Notes: generated by a model not told the origin, from the sequence alone. A stretch of 64,000 nt of DNA from Myxocyprinus asiaticus (GCF_019703515.2 NC_059356.1:24915197-24979196), one strand, 5' to 3'; positions 22,221 to 35,663 are shown, numbered from the stretch's first letter. A program made the numbers and translations.

Positions 22221-23181
22221 CTACGAAACAAATTTAACACAAAGGATATACAGTAGTTACTGGTCATTATTTTCACTGGTCCAGCATCTACATGCTATGA
22301 CACCATAACCTTTCAAACAGCAGTGTTGTAATTTCACTGTATACTGTGTGTTAATAAACGTTAATGTCATGAAAAAAATCAAATTTCAACACTGAACCCT
22401 AAGAAAATTTCAACACTGAACCCTAAGAATACTGAATTATGGAATATTTTAGCTGATTAACAATGAAAAACCTAATTCTTTATACTATAAATTTGAGGAT
22501 CTAGACATCTCCAAACTAACTTGTTAAACTCAGTATCTCCATAACATATAACTGCTGTGTGTTACTGCAAGTATTACTGATCAAGTCACTTTTTGGTTCA
22601 TATGCAGTGAAACATAACAGCAGACTGGTTGATAAACTAACCCGGACAATCAGCCACTTCCTTGAAAGCCTTTCTCTTGAAGCACCCATGGCACAAGTTG
22701 AAGACACATTTATTCCCCTGTTTGAGGAATAGAATAACAGTTCAATCAGACTTTCAAAAGAGTCATCAACACTGCTGGCGTTGCCCTGCTTCAAAAGCCA
22801 AATTAAACAAATACATTTTAAGACTAGATTTAAGTCACTACTCTGTAGTTGGTGAGGATCAAACAGTTAGAGGAAGATTGTTCCAAAGTTTAGGAGCAAC
22901 AACAGAGAAGGCACAGTCACCTTTAGATTTTAATCGAGTTTGAGGGACAGACAGTAGCATTGTGCCACAGTGCTCACACAATGTATTTTGCTGAAGAATA
23001 CAAAGCAGAAGCATAAAAAAATTCAGGTTACATGATATCTCATATAAACTACACCCAGTAAATCAATGGTACTTTTTTCATCATTAGCAGATTATAATGT
23101 CACAGCTTGCCATCAATTTTGCTAAAATTGATAATTCGGCAAAAAAAAAAAAGAAAAGACTTTTGGGACCCACTTCTTTTA
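22221..23181. other. dus1l intron sequence, unclassified
   Basis: Mostly AT-rich. The stretch 22600-22945 resembles a fish interspersed repeat (GGAAGATTGTTCCAAAGTTT-like wording), but its ends are not visible. I found none of the missing dus1l zinc-finger exons here. Confidence 0.35.
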
Positions 23182-23199
23182 ATACTGTGTACTTTGATA

Positions 23200-23580
23200 G
23201 GGGGCCTGGGTAGCTCAGTGAGTAAAGATGCTGACTACCACCCCTGGAGTAGCGAGTTTGAATCCAGGGTGTGCTGAGTGACTCCAGCCAGGTTTCCTAA
23301 GCAACCAAATTGGCCCGGTTGCTAGGGAGGGTAGATTCACATGGGGTAAGCTCCTCGTGGTCGCTATAATGTGGTTCTCGCTCTCGGTGGGGCACATGGT
23401 GAGTTGTGCGTAGATGCCACGGAGACTAGCGTGAAGCCTCCACAAACGCCATGTCTTCGCGGTAACGTGCTCAACAAGCAACGTGATAAGATGCGTGGAT
23501 TGAGGCGAGTCACTATGCCACCACGAGGACTAGAGCGCAGTGGGAATTGGGCATTCCAAATTGGGGATAAAAAAATAATA
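23200..23580 (+). mobile_element. tRNA-derived SINE with long target duplication
   Basis: The tRNA-like head has box A (GTAGCTCAGTGAGTAAAG) and box B (GAGTTTGAATCCAGG), and a body of about 300 bases ends in an A-rich tail. It is flanked by 18-bp direct repeats differing at one base (23182-23199 and 23581-23598, ATACTGTGT.CTTTGATA), the mark of LINE-driven insertion. Confidence 0.9.
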
Positions 23581-24398
23581 ATACTGTGTTCTTTGATACA
23601 ATGTACTTATAATATAAATATATCTTTTGCATTGTACTTACATTTAAAGGACTTGTATTTAATAACATGTAATAACACTGTAAACCTTACCCCTAACCCA
23701 ACCCTGAACCCTAATCCTAAATCTGCCCGTACCTCAATCTCAGTAGCAGCAAATTGTGAATCTGTTAGAATTTTGCAGAACATGTAGTTACACAGTAAAT
23801 AGATTGTATTGTATGCATTTTAATGTTAGTACACAGCAATTAAAGACACCGAATATAAAGTGGGACCAGATTCTGTCATTTACACACCCTCATGTTGTTG
23901 CTCATATTACTTTTTTCCTTCTGTGGAACACAAAAGGAGATGTTTAGTTACTATTCCTTTTCACTGCATCCTATTTGCACAACCTGGTCTCATAGAATGA
24001 CATTTTTTTTTTTTTGTATAGCACTTTTCACAACACACATCATTTCAAAGCAGCTTTATAGGAAATCATGCATTAACAAAAACAAAATGAAACTGTAATA
24101 TCTATAATGTCTTACAGTGATCATTGTGTAGTATGATTGTAAAATGTGTATAAAAATTTAATAATTAAATTATAATTGTATTTAGAATGGAACGGAGCTG
24201 GATCTGGCAGGCCCTGGTAAACTCGGGATATGAATGCAAACTGACTTGTACGTGCCACATTCTACTTTTTGCTGCAGTTTCCTGATGAAATGAACACTAG
24301 AACTCCCCACTATGTTATATGATATCAAAACACTTTTACTTTAACGCAGGTGCCCTTCACCTACATGATATACACACTTATTCCAGTCATTAGTTTAC

Positions 24399-24500
24399 TT
24401 GGTAGCTCATCTGATAGAGTGTTGACTTTGAGCTCAATGCCCGCAATTCGAATCCAGCCTAAAACGCACAAAAGTGAAAGTGGCGTAGAAGTGATACAAA
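24399..24500 (+). mobile_element. Probable tRNA-derived SINE head
   Basis: A TGGTAGCTCATCTGATAGAG box A-like stretch and a CAATTCGAATCCAGC box B-like stretch are spaced about as in a tRNA. The body is unclear and no duplication was found. Confidence 0.5.
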
Positions 24501-25299
24501 ATGATGTGGTTGCTTCAGTGAATGAGTTTTCTTTTTTTTTATTTCGAATTTGCATTTTAAAACAGTTAGGGTTAGGTGTTGGTTAAGGGTAAGTATGTCT
24601 GTTTTGATAAACTCTCATTTATCCTTTCGGACACTATTGGTTAGGTTTAGGGTAAAGTTTTAGGTTAGGGAGGTACATCTGACTTATTAAAACCTCCATC
24701 TAAAATTCACCTTAAAAACCTCGTCTGATTACAACTTCATTTAGCTTGTTTTGGCGCCCCTCGCTGGACATTTCACTTAAACTGCAGCCAAACGTGTAAC
24801 GAAGCACTTAATTTCAGTTTTGCAAAAACTTTGCCATGCTCACGTAAATTTCATGAGACTAGACTGTTTTTGCAAGCAATGAGAGTTGCAAGCAACTATC
24901 CCTTTAAAGGCCCCACCTGAACTGCAGGCCTTACACTTTGGGAAATTTTGGGTTCATCAAAACATTTATGATTCCATATTGACTACAAAGCTTCTACACA
25001 GCTAGCATTCTTACTGCATGAAATCTCAAGTAGTAATGTCTCTTTACGTTTCAGTTCTGGACAGAAGTTTTTGTGAGGGTTTCAGGCTTTCTTCTTTTGT
25101 TTGTTCTTGGACCGGGATTCATTTAAACCGTCAGTGTCTTCTAGTGCCCTCTTCACACTCACAGCTTTCGTCTCTTGCACTTTCTGCCCGTTTTCAGTGA
25201 TTGGATTCTTAGGTCTGCAAAATATACCTATTTCACATATAAGTGTCCATGGGTGCACTGTAACCAGCTTTACCTTTCAAACTAGTTTATACTTTCATT

Positions 25300-26514
25300 T
25301 AGGGATGGGCATTTTGGTCATTTTGTCTACTCGAGTACTCTGACTAAATACTCGAGTACTTGTCGAGTATTCGAGGGGCGATTACATGTTCATAACTGTA
25401 TATATAATAACAAGTCTGACAAACATCTATGGCTGGTGGATTGTGCCTTGGTGTTCCAGTGTATCATCTATCAATTATTATAGGCTGTTATAAAATAATA
25501 TGTTACAAAATGTACAAAAGATTCAAAATACAATGCATCATATTTTATCATTATGTGAAGATTCGCTGTCCAACTCTGAAAGAACGTGCCCAACGCACGT
25601 CTGTCCGTTCTTCCTTCAGGTTACCATAGTAATCTTAGTAAGCATGTACCAGTTTTTTTAGTGACTGTCTGAACCGTCTATTTTCAAATAACCGGAGACA
25701 CCATAACCATTTCGTTTCCAATATGCGTGTTAAATTGAAGTTTAGTTTGAAGATGCTGCATTGTGTTCCATTTAGCTGCGCTGTGTCTAGCTGTTTGAAA
25801 CACTCACCTGCTGTATATGCGTTGCTTCAGCATGTTGAGTCCACTGCCACACATGCCTTGTGTGTGTGTGTGTGTCCAAATGTTCACTCTTGTGAGGAAA
25901 ACCGCGATGCTCTGTATTGTTGTTGCTGTGATTCATGAAGCGTTCCATTCAACACGGAGAGTCTTAATTTCCACCTTTCAACTGGGGAAAGTGCAACGGA
26001 ATGACACTTTATATTGGACATCTAACTTGGACACTCGTGCAGAAATCTTCAACTCCCATTTCGTCGAGATGCAGGTGCGTGTTACTTCACGCAGGGCAGG
26101 GAGGTTTACAGTCAGTGACAAACATTTACTTTTATTAAATAATATCCATTAACGAGTCAAAATTCTTACATGAAATGATAATAAAACGTGTTTAGCAAAC
26201 GTTTTGCAGAGACAGGTGTTCAAAACACAGTTAATTACACTCTCTTTTGATTATTGTAACGATAGCATTGCAGTGTTGTATCAGTTTGGTTGCAATGAGA
26301 CGTTTCTGACAATGTACCCCTCAAAACCACAACGTAATCAATCTCAAAAATTAAAAATAAGCTCCCTCTTTGTTTGTGTTTAGTTGTCAGGTAATTGTCA
26401 CTGGATTTTGAATTAAGTGAAAAGTCACATCATGCGTGATCACTATCGATCATCGTTTTCATAATCAATCACTGCTGCCATGTCCAAGTACCCGAGTACT
26501 CGTGCCCATCCCTA
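25300..26514. mobile_element. hAT-like element, TAGGGATGGGCA ends
   Basis: Ends TAGGGATGGGCA and TGCCCATCCCTA are inverted. CTCGAGTACT-type words cluster at both ends. The 8-bp duplication CTTTCATT is perfect (25292-25299 and 26515-26522). 1215 bases, no transposase recognised. Confidence 0.92.
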
Positions 26515-27010
26515 CTTTCATTAGTCCATTAAATACTTCTATTATTGACAGAACTGTTGGAAATTATGTTACATTTGTAAACAGCAGTACCCTTTGCTTT
26601 GCTTGATAAATCTTAAAAGTGACAGTGTCATCTGTAAGGTTTAGTATTAAATAGGTGTAATGCAAAAATTGTATAATTAATATTAGCTTGTCACAAAGGA
26701 TCCAAGCAGTATGTATGTTCTCACGCTGGTCTGACGTAGGGTTGACAGATCCAGTGCGGAAAGTCCAGTTTGATTCCATTACGACTCATCTTTAGCCATC
26801 TACTCCTATAACAGTAAAAATCAATATGTCGATGTGATCCCTGTTCAAGAAAACTATGCTCTCCTGAACCCCATTAGGCTAGTGGGGTTTTTCCAGTAAG
26901 GCTAATATAATTTTTAGTTTAAAAAAAAAAGAAGTTTATAGTTAAATTAGATTTAAACCTGTCTTATAGGAAAATATTCTGAAGACTGAAACGTTTAAAA
27001 GTCCACTTAC

Positions 27011-27107
27011 CTGGCAGCGATGTTTGAGCTGTCTGTTAATTTCCATTATTCCAGCTATGTTTTTTGCTTTGGCCAACTCCTCCCTCAGGTCTTGATGTAT
27101 TTGTAGC
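27011..27107 (-). pseudogene. dus1l: dus1l late exon, undamaged
   Basis: This exon reads 32 residues in frame, with AG acceptor and GTAAGT donor intact: LQIHQDLREELAKAK then GIMEINRQLKHRCQ. It matches the helical C-terminal part of DUS1L and shows that parts of the gene are still well preserved. Confidence 0.9.
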
Positions 27108-27187
27108 CTGTTGTAATAAAAGACATAATTATTACAGAAGTGACCAGCTTTCACCTCCTAAATCTCAGAATGAAGTTTACTTAATTT

Positions 27188-28765
27188 TAGGGCTGTCAAC
27201 CAATTAAAAATTTCAATCTAAATAATTACATGATTTGCTGAATTAACTAACTGAATTACCTGCATACCAATATTTACTAAGAAAGGCCCCAAATAAAGGT
27301 AATTTAGAATAATTAAAATAATTTGAAATATAATATATGACCCTAATAAATATTATAATTAAGATAATTCAAATATACTACATATTATTGTGGCAACAAA
27401 TAAAGCATTTAGACAATAAAAAAGTGGCTTTAAATGTAAAAAAATTTGTTTGTGTTATCTCCATATCATTGAACATAACCCTATTATAGAGCTGCACGAT
27501 TAATCATTAAAAGATCGCAATCTTGATTCAGACACCCACACGATTTCATTTAGAAATGACAACGATTCTGCAATGTACATTAACGTTCCAGTGGCATGCA
27601 TTTGTAATTTGGTCAAATTTAAATTTAAAATTCACTTCAAGACATATTTTGAAATGTTGATAACTTTATATGGCATCTACAAAACACAGCGCTCTTGCAC
27701 GAAACACTGAATCAACTAAAATGCAACGGCCAAAGACATTTGTCCAGCACAGTGCTTTACAAACTGCAGGGTGCAGTCACTATTAGCTAGGAGAGTGACA
27801 TAATCTCTGTTCAGTATTTTAATAGCCATGAGACTCTGCACTGTTTTTAATCAAAATACCCCTCTTTAGGTGATATTAATGTAAACACAGCTGTTAATGA
27901 ATTACCAGTGTAAACAGACGGGGTTAAATCTGTCTTGATGAGATAAACCAAACACAGCCGTTAATGTATAAACAGATTGGACAAATTCTTCAAAATGTTA
28001 GATTTATGCGATGTCTAAATGTATATAAGCTGCATGCTGTCTACTATAGGCATTCAGGCATTCTTACTGCATCAAATCAATACTAATATAGATCTATCAC
28101 ACAGTAAAGAGTGTCAAGTATTTAAGTAGTTTTGTTTTGCATTAAATGACCTTTTTTAATGTTTTATATTATATATTTTTTAAATGTTTACTCTGTTTGC
28201 TATTTAATTACTGGCTCTTGAATATTTCCTTTACAAGCTTGAAGCAAGTTGTACAAGAGAAACACTGAAGGCCTCATTGTTTTAATTTAAATTGATAATA
28301 TTTATTTTTAAAAAAAACTTTTGTAAAATAACAGTGTTTTATTGCATATTTGCTTACAAGTGCAATACCAAGTTAACAGAAATGTTAATGAAGATTTTTA
28401 CTTAGCATGTGAGAAACAGATTAAATTTTTTTTTTTTTTCAATAATCACAAGGTGCTGTTTGGTTTATAATGTATTCGTTGCACCCTCTTGTGGACTTAA
28501 ACGCTGTGCTTTTAGAACACTGTATCAAGTTAAACATTGTTTGAAACTTTAAATACCAGTCTTGAGATCCTGGCATTCTGCTGTGTTCGGTCCAACTGTC
28601 ATTGAGTGTGTCATCTGTGGAATGCTGTGCTGCCTACTTATTGGTTTGACATGGAGTGTTGCCTGTAAAGCTGGAGCTGTCTGTGCCCTTCTGCAGTGTT
28701 TCCCAACCTTTTTTGCCATAAATACCCCCACAGCACCATCAATTGGGCTCAAGTACCCCTTCATC

Positions 28766-28804
<39 letters not shown>

Positions 28805-29132
28805 ATGTGTTCCAAAGGCTTAATATCATTTAATGTTATCATTAATATTGTAATATCTCTGATGTACAAAATGAAAAGGAAGTTGCTGGTTATGATGCTT
28901 ATTTATCAACAAAACCGGGCCATATAAGCCATTAAACTCGCAATTAGAGGTGACTAACTAGCTGTTAATTATTATACAGGGGACCTTTTAACTAGGTACA
29001 CTATTTTATCTTCAAGCTTGAATTGCAAATTTACATGCAGGTTGGGGGCATGATTAATTGCGTTAATTTTTTTACACATTATTTTTCATTTAATTAATCA
29101 CACTAAATTATTGTGTTAAATCGACAGCCCTA
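27188..29132. mobile_element. hAT-like element, TAGGGCTGTCAA ends
   Basis: Inverted tips TAGGGCTGTCAA and CGACAGCCCTA; flanks CTTAATTT (27180-27187) and CATAATTT (29133-29140) match at 7 of 8 bases. The interior includes a second hAT-type tip near 27490 (GAGCTGCACGATTAATC), similar to the 49103 element, and a CA microsatellite. No transposase frame. Confidence 0.8.
28767..28799. repeat. (CA)n microsatellite
   Basis: About 16 CA units, followed by an A run. Confidence 0.95.
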
Positions 29133-29640
29133 CATAATTTGACCATTCTATTCAAAGAGATGAAATCTCAAAACAAAGCAAGCACACATTTTTTTCAATG
29201 CAAGAAACATTTGCATTGTATGAAGTGTTCAGTGTCATAAATCAGAAGTGCTATAAGAACATACGTGTGGTGCCATTGTTTGAAGAGGTGGGCACGGACA
29301 TAAAACAGACTGCAGGGTGGATGTTTCTGTACCACTCCTCAGCCATCTCCCACACAGGTGGACTATGGCCCTCAAAAAGGGTAGGATTGTGCAGATTCCC
29401 CTCTATGGGTGTAAAGTATTCATATAAATATTAGGGTACGGTATAATATCAAAGTGTTTTGAGCACGATATAAAAAGATATGCATTTTATGTATGTGTGA
29501 GGATAATACCACCTGAACTCATGACCCCTTGTACCCCAGTCTCCTCCATGCAGCGCAGCACATCACTCAGGTGCTGGATGTTTGCATTGGCAAAAACTGG
29601 AATGTTTACATCCTCCCAAAACAGGTAAGATGCAGGTGTG

Positions 29641-30541
29641 CCATTTAATGAAAATCAGGACCACACATACACCAGGCTAAACTAATGAAAAAGACTAAGG
29701 GGCCATTCACGCAGAACATGTTTTTGCATTCATCTGCACATATTGTTTAAATTGTTTTTCCTATTTAAGCATGCACTAGACGGATATATTTGACCGGTGC
29801 ATCACGTCTCGCTGTTTTTTCAGCATTTTGTGCATAGCATGTTTTTAAGATGCCCTGTCAAGTTAAAAGAACTTTAACTTTTAAAATCTCTTAACGGACA
29901 GCTTTGATATGCTTGCAATACCAGTCAAAGCACTCTTTTGATCTTTGGTTCTTCCATGAACTGTGAGAAGCTGTATTAAACAACTCTACATAACAAACCA
30001 ATCAGCAGCTTGGTTAAGGAAGATTTTTTAAATGTAAATGCTGGATGTTTAAATGCACTCTAAAGATCGCGGACAGAGAGCACTGTATTGAACTGAATAG
30101 CATGATTGGTCACCACATTAACAATTAAGCTTCAAAATAATATTTATTGTTTGAATTTCATGATTTGAAAACTTAAAATAAAAATAACATAACATACAAA
30201 ACAATCAAAAATGTGTTCAATCAATCAAAATCACATTTTTGACTCAACATGACAGAACATGTCACATTTAAAACAACCCAGTAAATTCATTAAACATCTT
30301 ACCTTGAGGGATTTGAGACAACTGTGAGGTTATCCTAACTTTAAGATGTTATTCACGACGATTTTTAAGAACAGTTTTCAGAGAATCTGAATTCTTCTTA
30401 ATTTATTTATTTATTTATTTATTTTTTAAGAACAATCTTTTTGGGAATACAAAATATTCGTAACTTTTTCTTAAGTTAGAAATTAAGAAGAAACTGGAAG
30501 TTAAGAAGAATTTTCTTAAGAACATTTTGTGAATCCGGCCC
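29641..30541. mobile_element. Probable MITE fragments replacing a dus1l exon region
   Basis: GGGGCCATTCACGCAGAAC near 29700 and the inverse-type GTGAATCCGGCCCCT near 30530 look like hAT/MITE tips. The segment 30340-30541 is palindromic around TTCTTAAG. This is where the missing dus1l catalytic exon would be expected. Classification is tentative. Confidence 0.45.
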
Positions 30542-30924
30542 CTGGTCCTTTGTCACCACAGTGCAAACAAAAGCACTTTACCTGGCATCCAGCCTTTTCC
30601 ATCATTTTGGCATATTTGACTGTTTTCTCAATCTCTGGGAAGACCTGAATTTTACAAGTAATGGGTATGGAGAGCTTTTCATCAGCCAACTTAACTAAAA
30701 ACAACAAAACACCAAAATCAGATGAACATTCTTTGCAAGATTCACATCTTCGTCTTTCGACTTACTCATTTTCTCAAGAAGGTCCCATTCATCTTGAAGA
30801 AATACACCATAATGGCCTTGGAAAGAACTGCAAACATTAAATGAGCAATTATGTGAACACATACAATTTTATTTCCCCAGTGCAAGGACCAAACCCCATC
30901 TCTACCTCTCTCCCATTACAAAGG

Positions 30925-33900
30925 AAATTAATGTTGCAAGCAGCAATGAACAGGCCCTTGCACCCTGGTGCATGTTGGGGCTGCTGTGCCAGGGGAACGG
31001 CATTCAATTTTTGTAGCACTTTTTATGTTATAATGTACTTCATTCTTCAGGTCATGTAATTCTGAGAGGACAGGAGAGTTAAGTACGAGGCCTGGAAATG
31101 GCAAAACTGAGCAAAAATTGAAGAGAAAATTAAAGATGGCTGACATCCTGTTGGGTTTAGGATATGGCTCTAAGAGACTTTTTTGTACGTGTTGACATGT
31201 TACATATGCCTACCAATTTTCTTACGTGTAGGTGAAATGTGGCTTGAGGGCTGTTTCATTGAAATTTTGTAGGTGGCGCTATCCAGCCATTTTGAACACT
31301 TAATTCTAAAACCCGTATCAGATGTAAATTTTCACCACTTCTGAGGTGTGTGCAAAGTTTCATGATCTTTCAAGCATGTTTAGGTCTCAAAAATATGATT
31401 CGTTTCACATTGAACTTTGTCAGGCCACCACGGACATGTTCTTCAACAAAAACTCAAAAGCTTCGCAATTTAACATCACCAAGGCCATTGGATTAGACTG
31501 ACCGAATATGATGTTGATCTGATTAAATCTCTGAGAGGAGTTTGTTAAAGTACAAGACCTGGAATTAGCTGTTGTCAGTAGGTGGCGCTACGACTATAAC
31601 TGAATATTGGCATTTAGATGTATTCAGGCCGGAACTATTATCAAACATGTGACGTTTGGTGCAGATTGGACATTGAATATATGAGTTATAACAACTTCCT
31701 GTTTCATGGCGAAACATCAAACATTGTCAGACCGCAACAGCCGGGACAGTGAAAACTCAAAAGCCTCGCAATTTAGCAATACCAAGGCCTTTAGATTAGA
31801 CTGACCGAATATGATGTCGATCCGATGAAATCTCTAGGAGGAGTTCGTTAAAGTACGAGGCCTGGAAATGGCAAAATCTGAGCAAAAATTGGAGAGAAAA
31901 ATCAAAATGGTTGACTTTGTTAAGTTTAGGGCATGGGTCCAAGAGACTTATTTGTAGGTCTTGGCATGTTACACATGTGTACCGAGTTTCGTACATGTAG
32001 GTGAAGCGTAGCGCAAGGCACACAATGTTGACATTTTGTAGGTGGCGCTACTGAGCCATTTTGCCGCACCTCATTCTAAAACCCATATCAGATGTAAATT
32101 TTTCCCCATTCTGACGCGTGTTCAAAGTTTCGTGAGTTTTCGAGTATGTTTTTGCCCTCAAAAATGCGATTCACTTTGGAAAAGAATACGGAATAATAAT
32201 AATAATAATAACAAGTTTTGGACTATTTTTCAAAGCATGTATGCCATGGAAATGCAGTTTAACAGATCAAGTATGTCTTTACAAAATAGTAGGCTGCTGG
32301 GCATTTGTGTAGGCAACTTTGAAGCAAATCGAACAAAACTTCTACTAGCGGATTAATGTGCAGAACACTTTTCCCAATACATATTATCTCGCATTGTGTG
32401 ATTTAGATCAAAATCGAGATATATATTTGGTATTAGTGCTGATCACAACAGTTAGCTAAGTGTTGCTAGTGTGGTAAAATAGCAGCACTCCACTACACTA
32501 GCATGGATTAGCACTTGCTGACATATTTAACATGTTTGTAATACATTGATAGAAGTGCATCACAGTGTAAAACATGCCACTTCCTGTTGCCAGTAGGTGC
32601 CGCTATGACTATAACTGAATATTGGCACGTAGGTGTATTCAGGCCGGGACTGTTATCAAACATGTGAAGTTTTGGGCAGATTGGACATTGTATGTTTGAG
32701 TTACAACAACTTCCTGTTTAATGGCGAAACATCGAACTTTGTCAGGCCACCACGCCGCCACAGACATGCCATTCAAAGAAAACTCAAAAGCTTCGCAATT
32801 TAGCATTGCCAAGGCCTTTAGATTAGACTGACCGAATATGATGTTGATCTTATTTAATCACTAGGAGGAGTTTGTTAAAGTACGAGGCCTGGAAATGGCA
32901 AAAACTGAGCAAAAATTGAAGAGAAAAATCACAATGGCTGACTTCCTGTTGGGTTTAGGATATGGTTCTATGAGACTTTTTTGTACGTGTTGACATGTTA
33001 CATATACCTACCGATTTTCTTATGTGTAGGTGAAACATGGCATGAGGGCTGCTTCATTGAAATTTTTTTAGGTGGCGCTATCGAGCCATTTTGCCACAAT
33101 TAATTCTAAAACCAGTATCAAATGTAAATTTTCCCCACTTTTGAGATGTGTGCAAAGTTTCATGAGTTTTCGAGCATGTTAGGCTTAAAAAATGTGACTT
33201 GTTTCATATTGAACTTTGTCAGGCCACCACAGACACGCCCTTCAATGAAAACTCAAAAGCTTCGCAATTTAACAACAACAAGGCCTTTAGATTAAGACTG
33301 ACTAAATATAATGTTGATCTGATTAAATCTCTGGGAGGAATTTGTTATAGTACAAGACCTGGAATTGGCTGTTGCCAGTAGGTGGCACTATGACTATAAC
33401 TGAATATTGGCATGTAGATGTATTCAAGCCAGGACTATTATCAAACATGTGAAGTTTGGGGCAGATTGGACATTGTATGTATGAGTTATAACAACTTCCT
33501 GTTTCATGGAGAAACATCGAAATTTGTCAGACCGTCATGGCCACGCCATGCAGTGAAAACTCAAAAGCTTCGCAATTTAGCATCGCCAAGGCCTTTAGAT
33601 TAGAATAACCAAATATGAAGTAGATCTGATGAAATCTCTAGGAGGAGTTTGTTAAAGTACGAGACCTGGAAATGGCAAAAACTGAGATAAATCAAAATGG
33701 CTGACTTCCTGTTGAGTTTAGGGCAGGGGTCCAAGAGACTTTTCTGTAGGTATTGGCATGTTACACATGTGTACCGATTTCCGTACGTGTAGGTGAAACA
33801 TTGAAAGTTTGTAGGTGGCGCTATCGAGCCATTTTGCCACACCTAATTTTGAAACCCTTATCAGATGTAAATGTTCGCCACTTGTGATGCATGTGCAAAG

Positions 33901-33965
33901 TTTCATGAGTTTTCGGGTATGTTTAGGCCCTCAAAAATGCGATTCATTTGGGAAGAAAAAAAAAA
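30925..33965. repeat. Tandem array of a teleost repeat, about four units
   Basis: Blocks recur in order: TAGGTGGCGCTAT.GAGCCA near 31268, 32036, 33063 and 33809, and GTACGAGGCCTGGAAATGGC near 31083, 31852, 32880 and 33657 (varied as GTACGAGACC in the last). Unit spacing is about 745-1030 bases because some units carry an extra GACTATAACTGAATATTGG block. The array begins near a TTGCAAGCAGCAATGA motif. No coding function is apparent. Confidence 0.85.
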
Positions 33966-33969
33966 TAAA

Positions 33970-35663
33970 TATAGCTGCAAGCAGCGATGAAGGGCCTGAG
34001 CACTATGGCACCATCACCACCTGGTGGCTCTAGGAAAACAATGCATGGTGGCCGCATGCGCTTTTTCAAAGTCACACAAAGTGTCACACTTCCTGTTGTC
34101 AGTTGGTGGTGCTATGGCTGTGACCCATAATAGCCATATAAATGTGATCAGCCCCCATTACCAAACATACAGCTGAATTTTCATCAAAATCATACAATTC
34201 ACACAGAAGATATAAGGAAATTCCTGTTTCACATTTTTACCATTAATTTATTGCATTACCATGGCAGTTTTCGATATATCAAAACTCCGTTCGCAATTTA
34301 GCATCTTCAATGTCTTGGCATAATACTGCCTAAATTTGGTGACAGTCACATGATTCCCCTAGGAGGAGCATTCGAAAGTTCAGGGCCTGCAATTTTCAAA
34401 AAATGCACATTAAATCCAAAATGGCTGACTTTCTGTTGGGCGGAGCTAATGACTGTAATTTTGAAAGTTGTCTGGCTTGATGAGAACAATATATGTAGCA
34501 AGTTTGGTGATCGTAGAAGAAACTGACCCACACAACTTTTGTCAAAAGGTGGTGCTACAGAGCTCCCCAGCCACGCCCATGTGTTAACTTTTTCCCAGGC
34601 CTAATGGTGACAACTCTAATGTGTGTGCAAAATATCATGAAAATTCAAGCATGCCAAGTTCCTCAAAAACATGTGAATACACATAAAAAGGAATAATGAT
34701 ATTTAATACATTGCCATGGCAACACTATTTAAGATATCACAAATCCCTTCAGAATTTTAAATCTGCACTGTCTTGACATTATTCAAAAATTTTTTTGAAG
34801 CAATTCAGGTTAACATAATAGGGATATTTCAAAGTCTGTTAAAAGTGACACACTTCCTTCTGCCAGTTGGTGGCGCTACGGCCGTGACCCACAATAGCCA
34901 CATCAATGTGATCAGCCTTTAAGGACAAACATTTGGCTAAATTTTTATGTAAAATCACACCATGCATGCAGAAGATACGAGACATTTCCTTATTCCATTT
35001 TTTTGACGTTATTTTATCGCTTCGCCATGGCAACACCATTCAATATATAAAAAATCCCTTCGCAATTTAGCATCATCAATGTCTTGGCATGATGTCGCCC
35101 ACATTTGGTACCTGTAACATGAAATCCCTGGGAGAAGTATATCAAATTCCTTAACATGCATTTTTCAAACAATCCAAAATGGCCAACTTCCTTTTGGGCA
35201 GAGCTTATGACTGTCAGAGTGAAAGTTGTCCGGCTTGATGAGATCTACAGTGGTATGCAAAAGCACTTTTTCACACAGGGCCTTGTAGGTTTGGATTTTG
35301 TTTTCCCTTAATAATAACAACCTTCATTTAAAAACTGCATTTTGTGTTTATTTGTGTTATCTTTGACTAATATTTAAACTTGTTTGATGATCTGAAACAT
35401 TTAAGTGTGACAAACAAGCAAAAAAATAAGAAATCAGGAAGGGGGCAAACACTTTTTCATACCACTGTATATGTGTACAAAGTTTGGTGACTGTAGCTCT
35501 AAAGGGATACCCATGTTCTAGGTGGCACCGCAGAGCCCCTCCAGCACCCCCCCACCTGTAACTCTGTCATGCCCTAATGGCCAGCGACTCTGATGTGTGT
35601 GCATACTTTCAAGAGTTTTCACGCATTTTATGTACCCCAAAAGTACTGAAAACCTTGAAAAGA
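33970..35663. repeat. Second, related repeat array
   Basis: It begins AGCTGCAAGCAGCGATGAAG and has two diverged units about 764 bases apart (AGTTGGTGG.GCTA.GGC near 34101 and 34865, each followed by GTGACCCA.AATAGCCA). It shares CGCAATTTAGCATC and the AGGAGGAG word with the previous array. Confidence 0.75.
35248..35467. mobile_element. Small Tc1-derived MITE
   Basis: The tips CAGTGGTATGCAAAAG and CTTTTTCATACCACTG are inverted and flanked by TA (35246-35247 and 35468-35469). 220 bases, nested in the second repeat array. Confidence 0.9.

Noticed and set aside
22600..22945. Possible coding exon on plus strand
   Set aside because: Looks like a fish interspersed repeat without definable ends; no protein match recognised.
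23200..23580. tRNA gene or small coding ORF at 23371-23787
   Set aside because: SINE structure with target duplication explains it; the ORF runs through the repeat.
26564..26779. Candidate missing dus1l C-terminal exon
   Set aside because: The translation has no CxxC zinc-finger residues and no similarity to DUS1L.
31796..33842. Similar minus-strand ORFs (TCVTCQ.LQ.SLLDPCPKLN) in two places
   Set aside because: Similarity follows from tandem repeat DNA; no start, domain or frame conservation beyond the repeat.
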